This document shows, piece after piece, positions 1 through 6,500 of a DNA stretch of 20,395 bases. Position 1 is the stretch's first letter, and each line of letters opens with the position of its first letter. Source of the DNA: Nitrospirota bacterium (GTDB lineage Bacteria > Nitrospirota_A > Leptospirillia > Leptospirillales > Leptospirillaceae); the NCBI GenBank assembly GCA_027335985.1, contig DAHWGX010000082.1, positions 1-20,395 of the forward strand, in the 5' to 3' direction. The notes below the pieces were generated by a model that saw only the letters and a list, made by a program, of their open reading frames with translations, was not told where the DNA came from and ran no database searches. Made by a program: the position numbers and the translations under genes.

Positions 1-130
1 GGAGTCGTTCAGGGGATCTCTCACAGATACTGCCGACCCCTCCAACGGGCCGACGGGTACGGTTATTCACTCGAACAGAAAGGAGTGGGCGCATTCCTCC
101 CCGGCCTGAACGCCGGGGTTCCCTGCGCGA
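1..130 (+). mobile_element. Putative right end of an IS200/IS605-family element
   Basis: A two-tier hairpin lies at 89-128. The outer stem is GCGCA (89-93) with TGCGC (124-128). The inner stem is CCCCGGC (99-105) with GCCGGGG (112-118), around the loop CTGAAC. A subterminal imperfect hairpin downstream of tnpB, without terminal inverted repeats or target duplications, is the hallmark of IS200/IS605 ends, and in TnpB systems it forms the 3' part of the omega RNA scaffold. The exact cleavage point cannot be fixed from one end. If the element ends near 130, the flanking DNA is the antitoxin start. The left end and any tnpA are outside the window. Confidence 0.42.
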
Positions 131-138
131 TTGGATGA
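1..138 (+). CDS. 3' end of an open frame, possibly the TnpB/OrfB C-terminal tail (partial)
   Basis: Frame 1 is open from the window edge to a TGA at 136-138. It gives about 45 residues that include the stretch HRYCRPLQRADGYGY and then read straight through the hairpin at 89-128. The last codons are part of an ATGA overlap with the antitoxin start at 135. Because the hairpin resembles the right end of IS200/IS605 elements, whose tnpB gene usually lies just inside that end, this could be the tail of a TnpB-type protein. No catalytic residue lies in the visible part, and 45 open codons can occur by chance, so the identification is weak. The start is outside the window. Confidence 0.3.
   Translation, partial: GVVQGISHRYCRPLQRADGYGYSLEQKGVGAFLPGLNAGVPCAIG
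89..128 (+). repeat. Two-tier hairpin (IS end / possible omega RNA 3' structure)
   Basis: Perfect 5-bp outer stem, 5-nt internal bulges on each side (94-98 and 119-123), perfect 7-bp inner stem and a 6-nt loop. There is no T-tract after it, so it is not a rho-independent terminator. It ends 6 nt before the antitoxin start codon. Confidence 0.7.
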
Positions 139-464
139 AAACAATTCCTGCCACGGAAGCCAAAAACAGGTTTGGAGAGCACTTCAATCTCGCCGATAAC
201 GAATCGTTGCTCATTGAAACCCGAGGCATCCCAACCCATCTGGTGTTCAACGCCAAAACAGGCATCCGCCTTGTACTGGGCGCTTTCGCCGATGGGGCCA
301 TCAGCCGCAACGAAGCCATGGACCTCCTTGGTTTCGACTGGTACGGTGAACTCCTCGATGCCATGAGGGAAACCGGCATCGATCGGGGTGATGCCGTTCT
401 GGATCCAAAAACCAGATCAGAACTTGATCGAGCGATGCCGGTTATTGAGGAGGCGCTTTCCTAA
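135..464 (+). CDS. Phd/YefM-like antitoxin of a type II toxin-antitoxin pair
   Basis: This 109-residue protein opens with MKTIPATEAKNRFGEHF, the usual beginning of Phd/YefM-type antitoxins, whose N-terminal domain dimerises and binds the operator DNA. Residues 50-80 (AFADGAISRNEAMDLLGFDW and following) look like a small helical module that may contact the toxin. The start ATG lies in an ATGA overlap with the upstream open frame, and no Shine-Dalgarno sequence is visible before it, so translation may be coupled to that frame or depend on a weak site. The stop overlaps the toxin start (TAATG at 462-466), as is typical for such pairs. Expected role: neutralise the toxin and repress the operon. 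Confidence 0.75.
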   Translation: MKTIPATEAKNRFGEHFNLADNESLLIETRGIPTHLVFNAKTGIRLVLGAFADGAISRNEAMDLLGFDWYGELLDAMRETGIDRGDAVLDPKTRSELDRAMPVIEEALS

Positions 465-1117
465 TGATCCGGACGATCAATATCGTGATCCCGGATGCCG
501 GCCCGCTCATTTCCTTGGCGAAAAGCGGGCACATGGATTTGCTGCTTCTTTTCAAGCCGGAGGTCCGGATCCTCATTGCCGATGCGGTGGCCCACGAAGT
601 GACCCGGTTCGCTGGCAAGTATCCCGATGCCTCCGTCATTGCCCGTTTCATCGCGGAAAATGCCCCGCGGGTTCAGGTTGAAAAAACCGAACTTGGGGCA
701 ACGCTCATTGCTGCCATGCAACTTTGGGACACCTACCAAAGTGCCACACCGGAAAAGAAAGCCATTCTGGAAAATGCGGCCGGGCTAAAACCGGAAAATC
801 CTCCGCGCAGTGGAGGTGGAGCCGCCATCCTGGGGCTGGCCCGCGAAATGACATTTGCCCACAAGGAGGACACCCTTCTCGTTCTTTCCGAAGACCGGCG
901 CTTTCTTTCCGCAGCGATCGGACTGACTCAAACGCATGTTCTTTCTACACGGGCTTTTCTCGAGGGTTTGGCGAGTCTTGGAAAAATCTCTCTCGATGAA
1001 GTCTGGGCGGATATCGTGACCAACAGGGCAGGAGTCAACTCTGACTCTGTCGATGAACCGGCCCCGGACGAAGAAACCGATTGGCACTCCTCAATCAGCG
1101 AATTTGGAATGTCATAG
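464..1117 (+). CDS. PIN-like toxin, partner of the 135-464 antitoxin
   Basis: The protein has 217 residues. Near its N-terminus is IPDAGPLISLAKSG, in which D11 matches the first metal-binding aspartate of PIN-domain ribonucleases. GGGAAILGLA and LVLSEDRRFLSAA further on resemble the later acidic and strand segments of the DUF3368-type branch. It is longer than a common VapC (about 130-150 residues), with an acidic tail after residue 190. The ATG shares its A with the antitoxin stop, so translation is almost certainly coupled. Inferred role: RNA-cleaving toxin held inactive by the antitoxin. The PIN fold is recognised from motifs only; a DUF3368-like relative without nuclease activity is possible. 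Confidence 0.65.
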   Translation: MIRTINIVIPDAGPLISLAKSGHMDLLLLFKPEVRILIADAVAHEVTRFAGKYPDASVIARFIAENAPRVQVEKTELGATLIAAMQLWDTYQSATPEKKAILENAAGLKPENPPRSGGGAAILGLAREMTFAHKEDTLLVLSEDRRFLSAAIGLTQTHVLSTRAFLEGLASLGKISLDEVWADIVTNRAGVNSDSVDEPAPDEETDWHSSISEFGMS

Positions 1118-1470
1118 GTGTTTTGTGTTGTTCTCCATCATAAAATTCATATACCCTTTTCTATTAGGCGTCATGAGCAGGGCTCACCCTGCAGGATGAA
1201 AATGGGGTCTTTTTTTGTCGTTCTCGCCATGCGTCGCATTTCCTTGGTGCCGAACCAGGGAAAATCGGATTCTGCTCGACGATGGCCCATGCGGATCGGG
1301 ACCCGTTTCCGGGAGGGACGCTGATGGGTGCAATACGTGAAGCCGCTCCCGGGGACCTCTCTTCGCTTTCCTCTTCCTGGTCGAAAACGGTTTTGGTTCG
1401 TGCACGCGCCTTATTGCTGTTTGTCGATTCCGAAAACAACGGTGCCGACTTCCTCTGCGCGTCCATCGCC
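1118..1470. other. 353-bp gap between the PIN toxin and nth without a convincing gene
   Basis: The first 50 bases are AT-rich. A 6-bp hairpin (GCAGGG 1177-1182, CCCTGC 1187-1192) is followed 16 bases later by a T-run at 1210-1216, too far away for a standard terminator. Several frames are open on the minus strand. One, from an ATG at 1290 to a stop at 1171 (39 codons), has a fairly natural composition and could be a gene remnant, but it has no ribosome binding site and no family resemblance. I call no gene here. Confidence 0.5.
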
Positions 1471-2139
1471 CTATCGCCGGTGGAGCACACCCTCCTTCGG
1501 ACAGGCTTTTTCAAGATCGCAGAGGGAGCATCGGGGCGAAAGAGGGAGGCAAAGAGACTGTCCGAAGGAGACAAGCAGGGGATTGACCCGGGATTTCGTG
1601 TCCGGAGGAAGGACAGCATCAAGCTCCCGGAAGGTTTCGTCCGGCGTGCCGGTCCTTATGGACCCCCATCGGTTCATGATGCGGTGGACATGCGTATCGA
1701 CGCAGAGGGCGCTTCCGCCGAACCCTGCCGACAGGACCAGGTTCGCCGTCTTGAGTCCGACCCCCGGAAGGGAAAGAAGATCCGGAAGGCGAGACGGAAC
1801 CAGTCCCCGAAAGTTTTCCTGCAGGGTTTTCGCGATTTGCTTGATTGTTCTGGCCTTTGTTCTGTAAAATCCCACCGGATAAATGGCGTCCTGAATCTGG
1901 CCTTCCGACAACCGGTCCAGATGGGCAAGGTCGGGGGCCATGGAAAAGAGCCTTCTCGAGGCCTCTTCCATGACCCGGTCCCGGGTCCGGAGCGACAGGA
2001 TGGTCGACACCAGGACGCGATAGGGGTCTCCGGAAATGCCCAGCTGCTCGATTCCCGGGGCCGGGATCTTCCGTTCCTTCAGAAGGGATTCGACCCGAAG
2101 GAGCCGGTCCGTTATCGTATCGGGGGATTCCAGGAGCAT
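1471..2139 (-). CDS. nth: Endonuclease III (DNA glycosylase/AP lyase)
   Basis: Base-excision repair enzyme that removes oxidised pyrimidines and nicks the abasic site. The helix-hairpin-helix LPGVGLKTAN carries the catalytic lysine (K130 counting from the start chosen here), and VDTH carries the catalytic aspartate (D148). The C-terminus has the full [4Fe-4S] ligand set in Cys-X6-Cys-X2-Cys-X5-Cys spacing (C197, C204, C207, C213). At 222 residues it is near the usual 211. The frame extends upstream to a GTG at 2172, but the ATG at 2139 has a GAGGAG Shine-Dalgarno sequence at good spacing while the GTG has none, so I use 2139. The gene diverges from the dksA-like gene with 38 bp between the starts. 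Confidence 0.93.
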   Translation of the reverse strand: MLLESPDTITDRLLRVESLLKERKIPAPGIEQLGISGDPYRVLVSTILSLRTRDRVMEEASRRLFSMAPDLAHLDRLSEGQIQDAIYPVGFYRTKARTIKQIAKTLQENFRGLVPSRLPDLLSLPGVGLKTANLVLSAGFGGSALCVDTHVHRIMNRWGSIRTGTPDETFRELDAVLPPDTKSRVNPLLVSFGQSLCLPLSPRCSLCDLEKACPKEGVLHRR

Positions 2140-2177
2140 CCGGATCTCCTCATTCTCTAGCGAAAGGATCACAAATC

Positions 2178-2588
2178 ATGGATGAAAAGGGGTTGCGGTA
2201 CCAGCGCCTTCACGATCTTCTCTCGGAGAAGAAGGCCGCGATCGAACGGGACATCCGGACCCACCTTGTGCGACAGATCGGTCCCGACAACGCGAACCGG
2301 GTGGATTCCGTCCTCGACCAGGGTGACCTGTCGGCCATCGACATGGGCGAAGGTGTGGACCTGGCTCTTCTCGAGATGCGCAACCGCATGAAGCGCTCCG
2401 TCGACCAGGCCCTGCTTCGCCTCGACGAAGGAGTCTATGGAAACTGCGAGGATTGCGGGGGAGAGATCGAGGAGAAGCGATTGATGGCCATGCCTTTCGC
2501 CCAGCTCTGCATCCGGTGCCAGAGGAAGAAGGAAGAGCTTGAAAAGATCGAGCGCGAGGAGTCCCTTCGCGATGCCGATGAAACCTGA
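2178..2588 (+). CDS. DksA/TraR-family C4 zinc-finger transcription regulator
   Basis: A 136-residue protein with a long helical N-terminal half and a C4 zinc finger (C90, C93, C111, C114) in the segment starting GNCEDCGGEI, closely following the DksA family pattern. Members enter the secondary channel of RNA polymerase and change initiation, often together with ppGpp. The coiled-coil tip has aspartates in AIDMGEGVD, comparable to the acidic tip of DksA, followed by LALLEMRNR, which matches the family's helix. The start has AGGA 9 bases upstream. It could be a DksA orthologue or a shorter DksA-like paralogue; E. coli DksA is 151 residues. A strong hairpin follows the stop. Confidence 0.88.
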   Translation: MDEKGLRYQRLHDLLSEKKAAIERDIRTHLVRQIGPDNANRVDSVLDQGDLSAIDMGEGVDLALLEMRNRMKRSVDQALLRLDEGVYGNCEDCGGEIEEKRLMAMPFAQLCIRCQRKKEELEKIEREESLRDADET

Positions 2589-2598
2589 GAACCTTTTG

Positions 2599-2638
2599 TC
2601 CGGAACGGACAGGGGCCCTCTCCGTTCCGGACCCTTTT
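2599..2638 (+). terminator. Rho-independent terminator after the dksA-like gene
   Basis: Perfect 10-bp inverted repeat, TCCGGAACGG (2599-2608) and CCGTTCCGGA (2622-2631), with a 13-nt loop, followed by CCC and TTTT. The tract ends one base before the GTG of lgt. The opposite strand has no T-tract after the stem, so it acts only on rightward transcripts. Confidence 0.75.
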
Positions 2639-2639
2639 C

Positions 2640-3449
2640 GTGATCGCCTATCCCCACATCGACCCCGTGCTCCTCTCCATCGGTCCCCTGCGGATCCGCT
2701 GGTACGGCCTCATGTATGTCCTTGCCTTTCTCGGCGCCTATTATATTCTGAAGAAGGAGTCGGAGAGAAGGAGCGCCCCCCTTTCCAAGGAGCAGGTCTA
2801 CGATCTTCTCTCCTATGCCGCCGTTGGGGTGATCCTGGGAGGACGGCTGGGGTATGTTCTCGTCTACAACCTGCCCTACTATCTGGCCCATCCCGCGGAG
2901 ATCCTGGCGGTCTGGAAGGGCGGAATGTCCTTTCACGGCGGATTCTTGGGGGTCGTGCTGGCCGGCTGGTGGTACTGCCGGAAAAACAGGCTTCCCTTCT
3001 GGAAGCTGGCGGACTTTTCGGTGTTGCCCGTTCCACTGGGACTCCTCATGGGGCGCATGGGAAACTTCATCAACGGGGAGCTTTTCGGAAGGCAGACCGA
3101 TGTTTCCTGGTGCATGGTCTTTCCCATGGGCGGGCCGATTTGTCGTCATCCATCCCAGCTTTACGAGGGATTCATGGAGGGGGTTCTCCTGTTTTCGATC
3201 CTCTATTTTTTAAGCCGAAAGCCCCGTCCGGAGGGAGTGATCTTCTGGAGCTTCATCGGCTTCTACGGGCTTTTTCGGTTCGTGGGGGAGTTTTTTCGGG
3301 AGCCGGATCCCCAGCTTGGCCTCGTGCTCGGTCCATTTTCCATGGGCCAGATCCTGTCTTTTCCCATGGCTCTTCTGGGAGCGGCCATGGTCTTCCGCGC
3401 CTACCGTCGAAGCCGGACCGGGGCGGGATCCGCTCCGGCTTCCCCCTAG
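2640..3449 (+). CDS. lgt: Phosphatidylglycerol-prolipoprotein diacylglyceryl transferase
   Basis: Inner-membrane enzyme that transfers diacylglyceryl from phosphatidylglycerol to the lipobox cysteine of prolipoproteins, the first step of lipoprotein maturation. The family markers are present: IRWYGLMYVLAFLGAYY at the N-terminus, GGMSFHGGFLGV about 100 residues in, and the signature GRMGNFINGELFGRQTD. There are about seven hydrophobic segments in 269 residues. I chose the GTG at 2640 because the codons after it match the family N-terminus (DPVLLSIGPLRIRWYG), and no other start lies close upstream in frame. No Shine-Dalgarno sequence precedes it; the terminator hairpin occupies that place. Confidence 0.95.
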   Translation: MIAYPHIDPVLLSIGPLRIRWYGLMYVLAFLGAYYILKKESERRSAPLSKEQVYDLLSYAAVGVILGGRLGYVLVYNLPYYLAHPAEILAVWKGGMSFHGGFLGVVLAGWWYCRKNRLPFWKLADFSVLPVPLGLLMGRMGNFINGELFGRQTDVSWCMVFPMGGPICRHPSQLYEGFMEGVLLFSILYFLSRKPRPEGVIFWSFIGFYGLFRFVGEFFREPDPQLGLVLGPFSMGQILSFPMALLGAAMVFRAYRRSRTGAGSAPASP

Positions 3450-3464
3450 ACGGGAGCTTTTTTT
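3432..3464 (+). terminator. Weak terminator-like hairpin after lgt, overlapping the next gene's ribosome binding site
   Basis: GCTCC (3432-3436) pairs with GGAGC (3453-3457) across a 16-nt loop and is followed directly by T7 (3458-3464). The stem is short. An alternative stem is AGCCGGA (3411-3417) with TCCGGCT (3434-3440). The right arm contains the GGGAG that would serve as Shine-Dalgarno sequence for the GTG at 3465. Confidence 0.4.
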
Positions 3465-5156
3465 GTGATTGGGCAACCCGAGCGACTCAAGACCCCCGGT
3501 GAGCGTTCCCATTCCGATGGCCCGGGTCGGGGGCCGTCGGAGAGGGGGAAGGGGCCGCCTCTCTTCGCGATGCTCCCCGTTCCCTGGACAAGGAAGGTCA
3601 CGACCCGCTTCTTTCTGTGGCTTTTCCTTGCACTGTCCGCAGGATTTTCCGCTCTGGCCTACCAGATCGACCGGCAGGAAGGTCAGGAAGCGCTCCGGGC
3701 CCTCGACCGAAGGCTTTCGTCGGAAGCGGGGGTGCTGATGGCATCCCTTGTCCGTCTTCTTGAAAAGGACGATCTTCCGGGGGCCCAGGCCCTCTTCAGG
3801 ACGATACGCAGCACAACCCTGGACGAAGCGATCCTTCTGGGGACGGACGGGCAGAGCGTGCTCCTTTCCTCGGGTCCGGAGCTTCCCGTCTCCGTCTCCC
3901 GTCTCCTCTCAGACAGGCCTGGGAGGGGATTCATGGAGGGACGATCGGCCTCTGGGCGGCGGGTCTTTCTGGTGCGGCTTCCCTTGACCGGCAACGCTTC
4001 CTGCCCCACCTGCCCGAAGGGCGCAAAGCGTCTGGGAACGCTAGTCCTCTATTCAGACGGGACGGCCTTCGCCCGGGAGATGCGGGCCGGGCGCTGGGCC
4101 CGCTTCTGGATGTTTTCGGGAATCCTCGAAACGCTGGTGCTGGTGGTGATCCTCCTGATCCGTCGCTCCCTGGTCCGCCCCCTCGACGGCCTTTCCCGGG
4201 CCATCGCCCAGGTGGGACCCGACAACCCCGACCTGAGGCTATCCTTTCCGCAGACGCGGGACGACGAGCTCGGACGGCTGGTCTATTTTCTGAACCGGTT
4301 CGTGGACCTCTTCCGGGGATGGATGGGGGAGGTCTCCGACCGGGTCCGGTGGATCGAGGCTCACGCCGAGCTCCTTGACCGGGATCACGAGCGGCGGTAC
4401 CGGAAAGAGGAGGAGGTGCGCCAGGCCTTGAGCGAGCTCCGGCTTCGGGTCCGGGATCTTCTGAGCGGACAGTCCGCTCTCGCCGAAGGCGAAGTGGCCC
4501 GGAGCTTTTCCTATTTTTCGGAGAAGGCCCAGAAGATCCGTCAGGTGACCCAGTTGGTCCGGGACTCCGTCCGGGAGGCCCGCAGCCTCTCCGGAAGTCT
4601 GGGTGGGGAGGAGGAAGGCCTCGAAAAGATGCGACGAAACCTCGCCCAGGCCTTCGGAACCATCAACGAGATCGCGAGGGAGCTGCACCTGACCGGGATG
4701 AACGCGGCGATAGAGGCTTCCCACGCGGGGGTCGGAGGGCGGACCTTCCGGATCGTGGCCGACACGGTGGCCGAGCTTTCCCGAAGGACCGAGACGGCCC
4801 TCGGCGCCATCGGTGACGAACTCTCGGAACTGAACGGACGGCTCGACCATGTCGCGGCCTCCCTTGCCGGGAGGGCGGAGGGACTGGAGACCGCCGACCG
4901 GGGACTGGCGGGGTTCCAGGAGACCTGGACCCTCTTTGAAGAGGTCCTTTCCCGGGTCGAACGGCAGTGGGAGGGAGTGGCGGAACGGATCCGCTCCGAG
5001 ACGGAGGCGCTTCTCAAGATTCAGGCGATCCTCGACGCGCTGACGGAGGACTTTCGCGGACAGATGGGCCAGAAGCCTCTGGAGGAACGCCATCTGGGCG
5101 AGATTCTGAAGGTGGTGAAGGAACTCGATCGGGAAATCGACCGCTTTCGCCTTTAA
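3465..5156 (+). CDS. Transmembrane methyl-accepting chemotaxis protein
   Basis: Membrane-anchored chemoreceptor or sensory transducer of 563 residues. Order: Gly/Pro/Arg-rich N-terminus (1-40), TM1 (about 49-66), periplasmic sensor domain (67-210), TM2 (about 213-232), HAMP-like segment (233-285), coiled coil, and the MCP hairpin tip near 400-440 (MNAAIEASHAGVGGRTFRIV), which matches the receptor consensus NAAIEAARAG..GRGFAVVA. The tip diverges in places and the coiled coil looks shorter than in classical receptors. The sensor domain has one cysteine pair, C180 and C183 (SCPTCPKG). GTG 3465 has GGGAG at 8-base spacing; ATG 3570 would give a more usual short N-terminus and is an alternative. 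No CheR-docking pentapeptide is seen at the C-terminus. The Rrf2 gene follows after 22 bp. Confidence 0.88.
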   Translation: MIGQPERLKTPGERSHSDGPGRGPSERGKGPPLFAMLPVPWTRKVTTRFFLWLFLALSAGFSALAYQIDRQEGQEALRALDRRLSSEAGVLMASLVRLLEKDDLPGAQALFRTIRSTTLDEAILLGTDGQSVLLSSGPELPVSVSRLLSDRPGRGFMEGRSASGRRVFLVRLPLTGNASCPTCPKGAKRLGTLVLYSDGTAFAREMRAGRWARFWMFSGILETLVLVVILLIRRSLVRPLDGLSRAIAQVGPDNPDLRLSFPQTRDDELGRLVYFLNRFVDLFRGWMGEVSDRVRWIEAHAELLDRDHERRYRKEEEVRQALSELRLRVRDLLSGQSALAEGEVARSFSYFSEKAQKIRQVTQLVRDSVREARSLSGSLGGEEEGLEKMRRNLAQAFGTINEIARELHLTGMNAAIEASHAGVGGRTFRIVADTVAELSRRTETALGAIGDELSELNGRLDHVAASLAGRAEGLETADRGLAGFQETWTLFEEVLSRVERQWEGVAERIRSETEALLKIQAILDALTEDFRGQMGQKPLEERHLGEILKVVKELDREIDRFRL

Positions 5157-5178
5157 GAAAGATCCATGGAGGTCGACA

Positions 5179-5604
5179 ATGTCCTGCAAACTGTCCCAGC
5201 GTGTGGATTACGGGATCCGGGCCATGGTGGAGATCGCGGCCGCGGGAACGCAGGGGATCACCGGCGCCACCATCGCCGAGCGCTCCCAGATTCCAAAGCC
5301 CTTCCTGAAGCAGATCATGGCCACCCTGGTGAAGAACGGCTTCGTCGAATCGAGCCGGGGCCCACAGGGCAAATACAAGCTCCTTAGAGACCCCTCGGAC
5401 ATCCACCTTTCTGGGATCGTCCTGGCGCTCGAGGGGACGATTTCCCTCTACGATCCCTCTTCCCCCCCCGGCCCCGCCCTGCAGACCCTCTTCGACCAGC
5501 TGAGCCAGGCGTTCAACCAGGAGCTCGAAAAGGTGACGCTCGCCGACTGCATCAGGGCGATCGAGAAGGACCGGGGGGCCCAGCCGGTCATGTTCTACAT
5601 CTGA
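5179..5604 (+). CDS. Rrf2-family winged-helix transcription regulator
   Basis: A 141-residue protein whose N-terminus (LSQRVDYGIRAMVEIA, then GATIAERSQIPKPFLKQIM and GFVESSRGPQGKYKL) is the Rrf2 DNA-binding domain in its normal order. Rrf2 proteins such as IscR and NsrR sense iron-sulfur status or nitric oxide through three clustered cysteines near residues 90-105. Here that segment (SLYDPSSPPGPALQTLF) has none, and the only cysteines are C3 and one near residue 120. A cluster-free or differently sensing type, as in CymR-like members, is therefore more likely. The start is secured by GGAGGT five bases upstream. Spacing suggests co-transcription with the chemoreceptor gene. Confidence 0.87.
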   Translation: MSCKLSQRVDYGIRAMVEIAAAGTQGITGATIAERSQIPKPFLKQIMATLVKNGFVESSRGPQGKYKLLRDPSDIHLSGIVLALEGTISLYDPSSPPGPALQTLFDQLSQAFNQELEKVTLADCIRAIEKDRGAQPVMFYI

Positions 5605-5682
5605 GAGCAGGGACTCAGGGAGAGGGGCCCGGACGGCGGAAAAAGCCCGACTCGCCGAAGGGATCCGGTGAGGGGGGGATGA

Positions 5683-5711
5683 TTGATTTTTAGACTCATG
5701 TGACGTATGTT
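5683..5711 (+). promoter_or_regulatory. Candidate sigma-70 promoter of the second toxin-antitoxin operon
   Basis: TTGATT (5683-5688) and TATGTT (5706-5711), separated by 17 bp, each match 4 of 6 consensus positions. The -10 overlaps the left arm of the inverted repeat at 5702-5730, as expected for autorepression. Confidence 0.4.
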
Positions 5712-5730
5712 GTTAGGAGTAATATACGTC
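5702..5730. promoter_or_regulatory. Inverted repeat, likely operator for the antitoxin
   Basis: GACGTAT (5702-5708) and ATACGTC (5724-5730) are perfect 7-bp arms separated by 15 bp. The repeat sits between the candidate -10 and the Shine-Dalgarno sequence of a ribbon-helix-helix antitoxin gene, the usual place for an autoregulatory site. Confidence 0.5.
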
Positions 5731-5745
5731 CAAGGAGAGGAAATC

Positions 5746-5988
5746 ATGCAGACAAAACTGACCTTGCGCCTGGATGAGGATCTGATAAAAAGGGCAAAAA
5801 AATACGCCAGAAATCATCAGAAATCACTTTCCAAGATGGTTTCAGAGTATTTTGCGCACATGGAGTCCGATTTGCCAGAGGAGGGGCCGGATCTTCCGCC
5901 TCTGACAAAAAGTCTTGTCGGAGTGATGCGCGGGGCTCGGGTGGATGAAAAGGATTATCTTCGACATCTCGAGGAAAAGTACCTTTGA
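5746..5988 (+). CDS. DUF6364-like ribbon-helix-helix antitoxin
   Basis: An 80-residue protein beginning MQTKLTLRLDEDLIKRAKKY: a short beta strand followed by helices, as in ribbon-helix-helix antitoxins, and close to DUF6364 in style (KLTLRLDE..I..AK.YA....SLSK.V). The C-terminal half (RGARVDEKDYLRHLEEKYL) would wrap the toxin. I use ATG 5746 because AAGGAG lies 8 bases before it; the frame runs upstream to 5707, but that part lies over the operator. The stop overlaps the toxin's TTG start (TTGA at 5985-5988). Predicted role: neutralise the downstream PIN toxin and repress the operon. Confidence 0.8.
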   Translation: MQTKLTLRLDEDLIKRAKKYARNHQKSLSKMVSEYFAHMESDLPEEGPDLPPLTKSLVGVMRGARVDEKDYLRHLEEKYL

Positions 5989-6404
5989 AAACAATGTTCG
6001 ATACGAACATCGTGATGGATGTCGTTCTGGATCGAACGCCCTTTTCTTCCTCCTCGACACGCCTTTTTGCCCTGTCTGAAAGAGGGGTATTCTCGGGATC
6101 CCTTTGTGCGACGACATTGACCACGATTCACTATCTTGCGGGAAAGAAACTGGGAAAGGACAGGGCGCAGGCTGTCGTCGGAACCCTGATGTCTCTTTTT
6201 GAGATCGTTCCCGTGACGCGTGCCGTCCTCGAATCGGCCTGGTCGCTGGGATGGGAGGATTTCGAGGATGGCGTTCTGCATGAAGCCGCCCGTCATTCCG
6301 GGATCGGGGTCCTCGTCACCCGGGACATGAAGGGATTTTCGAAGGCGGCCCTTTCCGTTTTGACTCCGGACCAACTTCTGGCCATGACCGACACTTTGGG
6401 ATAA
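5985..6404 (+). CDS. VapC-type PIN-domain toxin (PIN_3-like)
   Basis: A 139-residue PIN-domain protein. MKTMFDTNIVMDVVLDRTPF gives the first metal ligand D6, EDFEDGVLHEAA supplies the middle acidic residues, and LVTRDMKGF the last. All conserved acidic positions appear to be present, so the nuclease is probably active. PIN toxins usually cleave tRNA or rRNA. The TTG at 5985 overlaps the antitoxin stop and gives the canonical MK.xFDTN start; GAGGA lies about 10 bases upstream. The ATG at 5994 is the alternative, nine bases in. A symmetrical terminator starts inside the stop codon. Confidence 0.82.
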   Translation: MKTMFDTNIVMDVVLDRTPFSSSSTRLFALSERGVFSGSLCATTLTTIHYLAGKKLGKDRAQAVVGTLMSLFEIVPVTRAVLESAWSLGWEDFEDGVLHEAARHSGIGVLVTRDMKGFSKAALSVLTPDQLLAMTDTLG

Positions 6405-6432
6405 AAGGGCGGAAGGTTCGGCGGGCCCTTTT
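6403..6432. terminator. Symmetrical rho-independent terminator after the second toxin
   Basis: AAAAGGGC (6403-6410) and GCCCTTTT (6425-6432) form an 8-bp stem with a 14-nt loop. The arms supply a T-tract on either strand, so it could be bidirectional. Its left arm includes the last two bases of the toxin's TAA stop. Confidence 0.72.
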
Positions 6433-6500
6433 CTGTCCAATTTTCCCCTGAACCATCCACAAGGCACCTTCACCCATGAATTCAGGAAAGGTTTCTCTTC

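Noticed and set aside
1177..1216. Hairpin followed by a T-run, possible terminator
   Set aside because: The T-run starts about 17 bases after the 6-bp stem, too far for rho-independent termination.
1171..1290. 39-codon minus-strand frame between the first toxin and nth
   Set aside because: Reasonable composition but no ribosome binding site and no recognisable family; kept only as a remark in the gap entry.
1282..2160. Long open frame on the plus strand across nth
   Set aside because: It is the complement of nth codons; composition and sequence show no family features and nth is certain on the other strand.
2169..3149. Long minus-strand frame across the dksA-like gene and lgt
   Set aside because: Antisense shadow of two well-identified genes, rich in His/Pro/Gly as expected from GC-rich complement.
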